Assembly: GCF_001625305.1 (NCBI RefSeq)
Contig: NW_017804387.1
Span: 727,831 to 791,830 of the forward strand
Reading direction: 5' to 3'
DNA: 64,000 nt
DNA from: Branchiostoma belcheri
Taxonomy: Eukaryota; Chordata; Leptocardii; Amphioxiformes; Branchiostomatidae
Under the pieces are notes generated by a model. It worked only from the letters and a program-made list of their open reading frames with translations. It made no database searches and had not been told where the DNA came from. A program made the position numbers and the translations under genes. This document shows positions 35,501 to 44,800 of the stretch, piece after piece; the first letter of the stretch is position 1, and the number at the start of each line of letters is the position of its first letter.

Positions 35501-37351
35501 CAATGTTCATAAAATGTATAATTACTGCTAAAACCTATCTACATGTGGCCCACGAGAATACTCAAATACTATCACAAAAATATTCGAGCGTAATGGTTTA
35601 TCCTTGGTTTTATCTTAGGCCATGTTGATTTGATTATATGGATGACATCCTCTGGGAACCCCAAAACTGATGCGCGCGTGCGAATAAAAAAAAAGTTTTA
35701 GCAAAAAAAAAAGTTAGCTTTCACTATGAAATCTACGTGGTCAAGAAGGTGGAACAAATGGCACAGAATATGTTATGGCGAATAATCTACTCTTCGAATT
35801 CATTTCTTTACATTTTTGTCCTTTTCCTTTGATTTTGGCATTCTACGACATTGGTATCGTTTCTAAATGTTTTCCTTGCAACTTATGGTATATTTTTGCT
35901 CATTTAGCAAATGTTTTGCACGATTTACAGTATGGTTGAAAACTTTTTTTTTTTGGAAACGGCCGAAAATTCATGCAATCCATATAATCAAATCAACATG
36001 GCCTTACCATGTTGCGGAGACAGCCAGCCTCCTCACGGATTGTCTCCTCAATGCTGCCAGTTCCCACCTTCATACCTAGATTCTTCAGGACGGCGCCGGC
36101 AAACCTCTTTCTCTGTTTGAACTCGGGCCCCCAGCGTGCAAGACCTAGGTCTACAGGAGAAAATAATTAACGTATATAAGTTATGTAAATTTGCTCCAGT
36201 ATGCTGGTGTCACAGCGATTTCGCCCCCCAGTGATTTCGCCCTCCAGTGGGGGTGAGATTGCCTGGAGCGAGTCGCCCCGCCTCCGTAAATCTCGCCCCC
36301 CCCTCCCACCCCTTAGTTAGTCTACTCTTTTACACCGTACCACATGTGTGGCAGGTACACAAATCTGATTAACAATTCTAACGATATTATATCAGGTTCA
36401 GTTGAAGCAAGAAAGCAACCTCCTTGGTTGAAATATTCTCTCTTTCTATGCTCAACAGCATAGGCATCTCAACAACGCAGGATTTGGGCTGATCATTAGT
36501 AAAATAGTCTTGAGAGTGTATACATGCAACATAATTCCCCAAATACAACGAAATACTACGATTAGATTATTTAAAGAAATTTGTGTGCTTGGACGTGCTT
36601 AAACGGAAGTTTTTTGTAGGAAATAACAGCTTTTTGGTGTGGGGCAAAATCGCTAAAGGGGGGCGAGGTGGGGGGGGGGGGGGGCGAAATCACTAGCGGG
36701 AAGGGCAAATCGCTACAGATTTCGCCCCGGGGAGGACAAAATCACTGGGCCGGGGGCGAGATCGCTGTGACACCGACACGACTGCCATTGTATGCCGGAC
36801 CCACTTACCATCGCCGCACCTTTTGGGAAAGAAAGACATCTTGCCATGAACTATCCTCTGCTTCCTCGCAACAAAAATATCTTAGCAATGCTAACAGCTT
36901 GGAAGTGCTTGAAAGAACTTCTTTGCCACTATGGATAAGAAAAATGATTAGGGAAGAAATAGTTACCTTTTCCGCCACCAGACAGAACATCAAACAAGCA
37001 ATTTGCCGGCCTGGAGGCGAACAGCTCGGACCTGTCCACGAGCGCGTCCTTGACGGCAGCGTAGCCGTTCAGAACCACCACATCTTCCATCCCCATCCTG
37101 ACGGTGAAGACGTCCCCGCACTACCGCCTCCACGCCGTCAGCTTGAGGTGAGGCGCTCGGCCCAAGGCGAGGAGGTGCCCGAAAACAGGCACTCGTCCTG
37201 CCGGGTAGGGAGGCAGGTTTCTGCGGCGCTTCAAGAGGAAACACGCCAGGATAAAGGCCGTACAGAAGACGAGAAAAGACTGAAGAGTCGGCCCAGAGAT
37301 CTGCAAAATCTCCCGGACGGACTCAGTTATCCAGTCGACGATGGCGGCCAT
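32580..37351 (-). CDS. Cytochrome P450, CYP2-like, 7 exons, one in-frame stop in exon 1
   Basis: Haem-thiolate monooxygenase of the ER membrane, by family. Exons (minus): 37351-36967, 36150-36008, 35308-35098, 34881-34598, 34384-34196, 33096-32961, 32758-32580. Junctions and phases agree, giving 509 codons including the final TAG. An N-terminal anchor (FLVFCTAFILACFLL) precedes the hinge PPYPAGRVPVFGHL. The I-helix AGIDTT is at 316-321 and ExxR (EVMR) at 372-375. The haem loop FSGGRRECLG has its Cys at about 454. Codon 77 (37123-37121) is TAG where the family normally has a coding residue just before YGDVF, and the next codon reads Cys instead of Tyr. All else is intact, so this is a recent pseudogene, a null allele or a base-call error. 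Confidence 0.88.
32800..32890 (+). repeat. Half copy of the ACTGGTCGAAAGCTC foldback
   Basis: Matches the right arm of 15590-15800, including GAGTGACTGGTCGAAAGCTC and TGTTGGACCAAAAG. It lies in the P450 intron between exons 6 and 7. Confidence 0.6.
33113..34076. mobile_element. Non-autonomous DNA element, about 960 bp, TIR GGGCTTATTCACCACA
   Basis: Inverted ends GGGCTTATTCACCACA (33113) and TGTGGTGAATAAGCTC (34076) are flanked by TATA on both sides. It fills the P450 intron between exons 5 and 6. Internal open frames show no transposase signature. Confidence 0.65.
35618..36003. mobile_element. M1 MITE inserted at the P450 exon 2 splice donor
   Basis: 386 bp with complete TIRs (GGCCATGTTGATTTG) and an exact TTA duplication (35615-35617, 36004-36006). 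On the gene strand the donor reads G-TAA-GG: TAA is the duplicated target and the first G of the MITE is intron position +5. Confidence 0.88.
36206..36774. mobile_element. Foldback/MITE with TIR GGTGTCACAGCGATTTCGCC
   Basis: The left end GGTGTCACAGCGATTTCGCC is mirrored at the right by GGCGAGATCGCTGTGACACC. Subterminal GATTTCGCCC/GGGCGAAATC motifs repeat several times. It lies in P450 intron 1. The long plus-strand frame across it and P450 exon 1 is an antisense artefact. Confidence 0.7.
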
Positions 37352-37359
37352 GTTCGCAA

Positions 37360-38024
37360 AGAATGCAAAAACAGGCGCATTTTGTTTAGGAAAATGACCC
37401 GAAGAGGCCGTCTGACGAAATGTGTGATTACACCGGCACAACCGTGTCTGTCTGGTGTGTTTAATGAGTATCTCTCCTGTGCACTTTTTGACTTGTGTGG
37501 TCTGAAATGTACCTTCGTGCATTTGTGTCACCCCAGTTTTGTTGTCCCATAAATCGAGGGAGTCACAGGAAGAACCAAGGGTTTGTCTCTAGATCTGCTC
37601 TAGTAATACTTTGCAACTGCTACGTTGCCCCTGACCCCAATCCCATGGCTTTGCTTTGTTGGAAAGAAGGAATTTTGCCCTGAAGGTTGACGCACTGTCA
37701 ACAGTGCAGTAGACAAAGCAGTTAACGATGCGAATATATGAAATATGACCTGCACGCTCTCACACAGTGTAACCTAAGAAATGTCGGTGCCTTTGTAAAT
37801 GCACCTGAAAGGTTATCAACACGAAGGAAAAGGGTAAACAATGTCCAAACATTTTGGTTAATTTGGGAGCTTTAAAACAAGACTTGGAACAAGTAATCAC
37901 AAAGGTGAGAATTGTGATGCACTAGACATAGAAGAAGGAAGATCAAGAAACTCTCTGTGAATCAAAGAGTTTGTCAGTTATGTCCAGAACTTGCAACTTG
38001 CTTTGCAAATCTTTCTAGTTGTAA
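37360..38024. other. Upstream flank of the P450 gene
   Basis: Probable promoter/5' region of the P450 gene. No TATA box or other element could be assigned with confidence and no other gene is seen. Confidence 0.35.
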
Positions 38025-38445
38025 GGTCACACCAAGTAAATTTTATAGATGACGTCCGCGCGCGCATTGATTTTGGCCTGTTCCTAGAAAAAAACCCAAG
38101 AAATTCTGCTCCCTGTAACTATGTACTATGACCAAAGAGTGACGACAGTGCCGCAATTTTATGCTTTGTTTCTGCAGGCCTGCAAAATTGTGATGAAAGA
38201 AACAGGACAGGACGACAACTGCTGTTCCACCTGATTTATTGCTGTTTTGACGATGAATAAAAGACTTCTTGCTTGTTACACTGTGTCACCTCATTCAATT
38301 TGTGTCCTAACATTTGTCGTCTCTTAGTATATTTCTAATCTGGACATCTTGTTTTTTAGGGCCCTTCTTGTTTTTTTTTTCGCCCTCTCGCATTAGATTT
38401 AGGGTCTCCAAAGGACGTCATCCATAAAATTTACTTGGTGTGGCC
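38025..38445. mobile_element. MITE family M2, 421 bp
   Basis: TIR AGGTCACACCAAGTAAATTT against its complement near 38445, with TAA on both sides (38022-38024, 38446-38448). Inner GCGCGCATTGATTTTSGCCTG is shared with 44129-44607. Ends 20 bp before the sialyltransferase exon. Confidence 0.8.
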
Positions 38446-38465
38446 TAATATATCTTTTTTTACAG

Positions 38466-38978
38466 AGCCGCCGCAGCACGGTTGAGTCTGAACAGTGAGT
38501 TTCGTGTTGGCTGGTTGGGAAATCCTCCACAGAAAAGTACATGTCTGTCAAAGGGACGGCGTTGTCGGGCTGGAGACATCGTTGGTCACCTGAAGACGTG
38601 CTCTCTCGTGGGCAACAGTGGGATCCTTCTGGGTAGCAACTGTGGTCACGAAATTGACTCCAAAGATTTCGTCGTACGAATGGACCACCCGGCCGTCTTG
38701 GGGTTCGAAACCGACGTTGGTGGTCGGACCAACATGACTGTTGTGAGTCAGCATTAGCAAACTTCCAATCGGGTGGACAAGTCTTCAAAAATGAGGAATC
38801 GGAGTAAGGATGTGTACGAAAGTCGAATTCGTGGTATCAAAGGAACAATTCTGATGGTCGACAGTTCGTCAAGAAGCCAACTCAGAGGGGCACTCACGCG
38901 ATACAATTTGTCGTTTACGCTCTTGAACACCAAGTCGAGAATCATCGGAATGATTAAAACCAAAAGGAGTGTTAACTT
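38466..38978 (+). pseudogene. Isolated sialyltransferase exon (ST8Sia-like L-motif) with in-frame stop
   Basis: The reading frame contains CSLVGNSGILLGSNCG, then HEIDSKDFVVRMD and DVGGRTNMTV, the L-sialylmotif of GT29 sialyltransferases (Golgi enzymes that transfer sialic acid). A good acceptor (TTTTTTTACAG) precedes it and a good donor (GTGAGT at 38979) follows it. TAG at 38755-38757 breaks the frame, after which the same frame stays open for about 75 codons with plausible family-like sequence (IKGTILMVDS). I find no exon with the S motif, the VS motif or an N-terminal anchor on either side. It is therefore an orphan exon between a MITE and repeat T1, probably a pseudogene fragment. Confidence 0.65.
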
Positions 38979-39091
38979 GTGAGTAACTTCATGATTTGAT
39001 CTGATATGTATCATAACGTGCTCAAATTTGACTCAATTTTAACTCAAATTTGATTCGATTAAGTATAAAACAAGTAAAATCTGAGATTTTA

Positions 39092-40806
39092 TACCTCCGG
39101 GCTTTTTATTGTATATTTTTCCATGTTGTTACCTTCGCCAAGAAGGTTATGTTTTCAGTAGCGTTTGTGTGCGTGTGTGTTTGTGTGTGGTTTAGCAAGA
39201 TAGCTCGAGAAGCAGTGGATGGATTGTCATGAAACTTGGTAGGTGGGTAGCTAGAAATGATGAGATTTTGGCCCCCGCCTGGCGGCTTTCCTAGGTACTG
39301 CAGCTGAACTTCCGGTTTTGATATCTCATGTTCTGGACATGCTAGGGTCACGAATTTTGGTTGGTAGATAGCTCTTGGGGTAGGGAAGAAGTGACATGAG
39401 TTTGGGTCTCCTAGCTCCTTGTTCGGGAACTGCAGGAGCATTTGTTAAAAAAAAAATTGAAGGACGATAACTCAAGAACCGGTTGACGTATTGTCGTGAT
39501 TTTTGGTATGTAGGTAGTTGAAGTGATGCTTGACATAATCAAATGGCAATTATGGAAATCAGGAGCTAATTTGCATAATTAATGAGGAAATTCTATAAAT
39601 CTGCTTTGGAACTATGAAACACTTGTGGCATCTACTTGAGAACGAGAAAAACATCTGAGGATGTAGATTATGTAAATGAGGACCTAATTTGCATGATTAA
39701 TGGCAAATTTTTGTAATTCCATAGTTGTAACTGCTGCACCCCGAATTTCATACTTGCCACATTTGGAAGTTAAGTGAAGGTGAACATCAATAAACATAAT
39801 TTATTCAAATCATGACCTCATTTGCATAATTTATGAGGAAGTGCTATAATAGCCTTTTTGTTATGCCTGTCATTTGTTAAGGCTGTCATTGGATGGAGAA
39901 TATGATCAACTGATATAATCCATGCAAATGAGGCTCTTATTTACAAAATTAATGATTAAAATTGTATAATTCGTCACCCGCAAGGGTTAACATCACTTGG
40001 TGAAGGTGTGAGATCGTGGAACTCTTGTTTGTTATGTATAGTTGATGGTGTTGAATTTTATGTGTTAGATTTAGCGTTTCTGGTTGTGTTAATACACTTA
40101 TACAGGTCAACATTTTCATCTGCAGCCCATACCATGTACCCACGGTAAAAACGCATGTCGAGAACGTCTGAGACAGTATACCACGGTATTTGTAAGTTAA
40201 GAAGTCGTAATATACGCCGAAAACATCCAAGATTGCGCAAGAGGGCGTTGACCCCTGACCCATTGGCCCACCGGAAGTTGCGCTGGCAGCCAGCCCGGCG
40301 CCCCGCGCGACCATTTTCACACTCTAAGGGGTGTCCGAGACACGAAATACAAAATATTCTTACGCCCCAAAACACATATACAATAAAAACAAAAAAACCT
40401 GCACCATCTACAGCCCATTAGCAGAACATACACCGAGTCCCGTCTACCCCAACGCGAGATACAACTGCGATAATATTTCTTTCCTCGATACCTTACACCC
40501 CCTCTTTGAAAACCGAACCAGATGTGGACGACACCCACGATACACGCCGAAAATCAAAAGACAAAACCACTTTCACACTCAAAGGGGTGTCCATACGCTG
40601 TCAAAACGCATCATTTTCACGCACTAAAACACACATACTAAAAAAGCAAAACAACTTGCACCATCTACAACAATACAACAATAGCAAAACGTATACCAAG
40701 TCCCAGACATATCCGTCCACCCAAACGCGAGAAACGGCTGCGAACGTAAAAAGCTTCGTCTCCCACAAAACCCGTCCGCGCAGGGATACATCCCTACCCG
40801 GAGGTA
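39092..40806. mobile_element. DNA element family T1 with nested H1 repeat
   Basis: Ends TACCTCCGGG (39092) and CCCGGAGGTA (40806). The flanking motif ACAAGTAAAATCTGAGATTT is shared with the copy at 31519. An H1 element (39130-40029) interrupts it after CATGTTGTT. Confidence 0.65.
39130..40029 (+). mobile_element. Repeat family H1 nested in T1
   Basis: Starts ACCTTCGCCAAGAAGGT and ends GGTGAAGGTGTGAGATCGTG and GAACTCTTGTT. Highly similar to 23691-24611 throughout. Confidence 0.75.
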
Positions 40807-40809
40807 ATT

Positions 40810-41550
40810 ATTACAGTGTTGTACAAAGCAGCTTGTTATTTTGACTAATGTAGTAGAAAATAACATTCACTTCATCCAGCTTCGTCCCTTTGCGACTATG
40901 ATGCTACATGGTTGTACACACTCACATACCCTTCACCAGCCTGTATTTATCCATGACTTGTAGTACACAACTTTGGTGTGGTTACAGCACCACAATATAC
41001 TTTTCCCTATTCCAAACCATACACAGGTACACCCATAGATATTGTCTATCTAGAATCATTTAGTATTATACAATTTTGTCATTCAGAATTCTTCTTACAT
41101 TATTGCGTATAGCTTCTTTTTCTTTTGTTACGTACAATATAAAAGATAAGAAAATGGAAAAAAAGTTCTCAATCTTGCTGCAACATATTGTTGGCCACAC
41201 TTTTTATCTACATTCAACATTGTTCCGCTATTTTTCGATGGCAATATAAGTAAGGCTAGAACATATTACAATAGTACTGTATCTACAAGGTGATAACTCT
41301 CTCTCTCTCTCTAATTCTCTCTAGGATTGATTCCGCTTACTACATTTAAAGAATCACTGCATGAAATTTGAGCTCTAAGGCCAAGTTAAAGCATGCGTAA
41401 AGGCTCTCTTTTTTCACTCAATTGGAAAAAAAGGATTCCGAACCTTCACCCATGATTTAATGTATGATTAAAGATAAGGTTTTTTTGCAGTGAATAACCA
41501 GAGAAATTACTTTGAAAACCTAGTTTTGCCAGCCTGAAATTGCATTGGAT
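40810..41550. other. Intergenic / IgCAM 3' flank, no recognised feature
   Basis: AT-rich with a short CT run at 41292. May contain the 3' UTR of the minus-strand IgCAM gene displaced by the SINE at 41561, but no polyadenylation signal could be assigned. Confidence 0.35.
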
Positions 41551-41560
41551 GACTTTAATT

Positions 41561-41804
41561 TTTTTTTATATTCCAACATCTAATCACAAGACGTGGTGAC
41601 GGCACACTCAAGTTTTTTTCAACTTATATTAATGCCGCCACCAACACAGGGGACAATACAACACTCATTTTCACTAGAGCGAAGTGAGGAAAGTCGTGTA
41701 AAGTGCCTTTCCCAAGGGCACAAGATCGGTGGTATGTCAGGACTCGAACCCGGGACATCTTGATTCCGAGTCGAGCACTCTACCGCTACGCCACAGACCC
41801 TACA
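41561..41804 (-). mobile_element. tRNA-derived SINE whose TSD covers the IgCAM stop codon
   Basis: On the minus strand, head motif GGCGTAGCGGTAGAGTGCTC and B box GGTTCGAGTCC, ending in CACGTCTTGTGATTAGATG. The exact direct repeat GACTTTAATT flanks it (41551-41560 and 41805-41814). The right copy contains the TAA stop (complement of 41809-41811) of the IgCAM gene, so the SINE begins 5 bp after the stop. Confidence 0.9.
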
Positions 41805-41808
41805 GACT

Positions 41809-44800
41809 TTAATTGACGACTTGTATATGGATGTCGCAGCAGACGAGCCCAAACTCGGTCTGCCCCTGGCAGGTGTAGCAGCCGTGGTTGTCCCGCGTCA
41901 CGTTCTTGATGTACAGGGAGTGGAACTCGTCTCCGTCGCTGGTCTGCTCGTACAGGTCCGTGTTCGGTAACGGCTGGTCCTCGTACAGCCAACGTACGTC
42001 TCCGGCTGTTAGAGTGGGAGGAGATAGTGTTTATATGTGAATAAAACACTTGGTTGTGTAAAGAGTATCCTTACTCAGTAACTTACCAACCTGATGAAAC
42101 TTTTCACGGACGAGGTAGTATTTAGGCTTTAGTTAGGCCATGTTGATTTGATTACTTAGATGACACCCACCCAAATTGTACAAAGCAGCTGTAAAATGGG
42201 CAAATATATGATTGCGACATAGATTAAACTAGAGAAGTAACATTTGCCAAGCAAAGGCATAATCGGACATGGTCTGCCCTGTTAATTTTTACTCAAATTC
42301 ACATACGTACATGTACATGTACTACTATGGTGACAGGAGTAGAGCAGACCATGAAATTGCAACATTATGTAACCCAACACCAGTCACCATGGTGACAGAC
42401 GTCAACAAATTATGTCATTGGCCAGGTCAGAGGTTAGTGTTTGGAACAGAAGAGGAGGAAGAAACTGAGTAAAAACAATATGTTTTCCTTCGGTAAATAT
42501 AAAAACGATGCTAATGTCGTACAATGCCAAATTCGATTCCAAAGGAAAAGAAGAAAATGGAAAAAAAAAGAAAAATGAAGAGTCTATTATTCGTCACACC
42601 GTGCCCTGTGTGTTTAGTCATTTGTTCAACCTTCACAAAGATCTCACAAATAAAAAAAAATAAAAAGTTATAAGGAAGATAGTAACGACTGAAGTTCAAT
42701 ACTGTACCATCTCCGAAGATCTCGATGATGACAGGTTGACCTCTTTTGACCTGGATGACGCTGCCTGACTGAGCTTGGAATGGATGAGGCTCTATGATTG
42801 GTTCAGGTTCACTGACGGTGACTTCCGTTTCCGGTAGTGTACTAGTGGACCTACTTGATCCCATAGTTACTGCCATGTCAGTCCCTCCCACACCTCCCGG
42901 GTCTGAACCCATGTCCACTCCGGAGTTATTTGTGCTTGCTGTGGTCAAAGTTGTATATTGCTTCTCCATTCTGAAAGAAAAATTAGTGATTATGAAACAA
43001 GTTTAAACTGTAATTTCCAACACAAGAAAATGGACTCACCCAAATTTTCGACTGTACAATTATTTGTCAAGGAATGAACAGAATGGAGTTGTACAGCCGA
43101 AAATTCGGGTGAGTCCAATTTCTTGTGTTGGAAATAACAGTTTAAACTTGTTTCATAATGATTTCTACCAACACAGTCAGTATTGGCAAGAAAATATTTT
43201 GAACATTGTTTTATATTCATGAGAAGCTCAAATCGTCATTTCATTGAAATTTTCATTGAAATAATGAAGCAAGAGGAAAGAACCAGACAAAATTTATAGT
43301 AAAGATAAAATATGCATAATCTAAAGTTCTAATAAATCTATACACACATTCTTACACATACACGGTACAAAATGCAAACGCTAAAGTGAGAGTGGGTATA
43401 TGGGTAGAGTATCAGGCAAAAAATATAACGCCATTTCGTAATGCTGAACATCGAATTCATAACTATTAGGCCATGTTGATTTGATTATATGGATGATATC
43501 CGCGCGCGCATGAATTTTCGGCCGTCTCCAAAAAAAAAAAGAAAGTTTTCAACCAAACTGTAAATCATACAAAATAGTTGCAAAATGAGCAAATATATAC
43601 CGTAAGTTTACAAAAAATGGAAAACGATTCCAATGTCATAGAATGCCAAAATCAAACGAAAAAGACGAAAATGTAAAGAAATGAATTTGAATACTAGATT
43701 ATTCGCCATACCATACTCTGTGTCATTTGCTCAATCTTCAAAACCACGTAGATATTATAATGAAAGCAACTTTTTTTTTGCCAAACTTTTTTTATTCGCA
43801 CGCTCGCATCAGTTTTGGGGTTTCCAGAGGATGTCATCCATATTAATCAAATCAATATGGCCTAATGTCAACGTCATAACTCACGTGACAGTGGACATGA
43901 CGTTGGTGACGTTGGTGACGTTAGTGACGTTGGTCATGTTGGTGAAGGTGACGTCAGAGTGAGTCGTCTGAGTTTTTATCCCATGATCCTCCGCGCCATG
44001 GTTCGTGTCGCCCGACGGTTCTACAGGACGCCCCGTACTGAGGAGAGCCGAGGTTTCTGTCACTCCGGCAGGCGCCACGTCTACAAACAACAAACACAAG
44101 TTTTAAAAACAACTGCAAAAGTTACTTAGGCCACAGCAAGTAATTTTTATGGATGACATCAGCGCGCGCATTGATTTTCGCCTGATTTTGGAAAAAAAAC
44201 AAGAAATTTTATTGCCTTTTGACAGTGGTCAACATGCTGAAAATGGGCAAAATGGCATGCCTTGCCATGCTGGAACGTGTATGGCAGATAAACATGAAGA
44301 AAGGAGACAGGACAAGGCTCTGATTTATTTGTTTTGACTTTTACTTTGATGCAGTGATGAATTTCATTCCTTTCATATGTTCCTACTGAATCAAAACCAT
44401 TTGTACAATGAAAACATTAAACTATCATAGTTGACAGTAAAGTTAGCACAGTATAGGTATCATTTCTTGTTTAACAGGGTTTATGATGTCAAAATTGGAA
44501 AATATAGGAATGTTGTTTTTTTTGGCCCGCCTTGTTTTTTTTCGCCCTCTCGCATTAGATTTGGAGTCGGCGGAGGATGTCATCCATAAAATTTACTTAC
44601 TGTGGCCTTACGTACGTACATCGACACTAGCTATCTAGTGGTGAATGTCGAGTGCTCGAGTCGAGATCAGTACTGACACTAGTCGAGTCAGTTGAGTTGA
44701 GTTTACTGGAAAACGAGTGCCGAGACAAGAATAAATTCTGGAATTTCAGTCCTGACGGAGATTCAGCACTGGATGAAAGCCATTCAATGCTAGAATTCCT

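Larger units (their letters stand above)
41809..42970 (-). other. C-terminal Ig-like module of the IgCAM, B-strand Cys missing
   Basis: Encoded by 42970-42708 and 42005-41809. It follows an acidic/Pro linker (SEPEPIIEPHP). It shows the Ig tryptophan (VRWLYEDQPLP) and the F-strand motif DNHGCYTCQG, but the expected B-strand Cys is replaced in QPVIIEIFGDG. Loss of the canonical disulphide fits a cytosolic Ig fold such as those in titin or MALT1. Inferred to lie inside the cell because it is downstream of the membrane helix. Confidence 0.7.

Noticed and set aside
36668-37552. 294-codon plus-strand ORF
   Set aside because: It runs antisense through P450 exon 1 and a G-rich foldback. No domain signature; explained by the opposite-strand gene.
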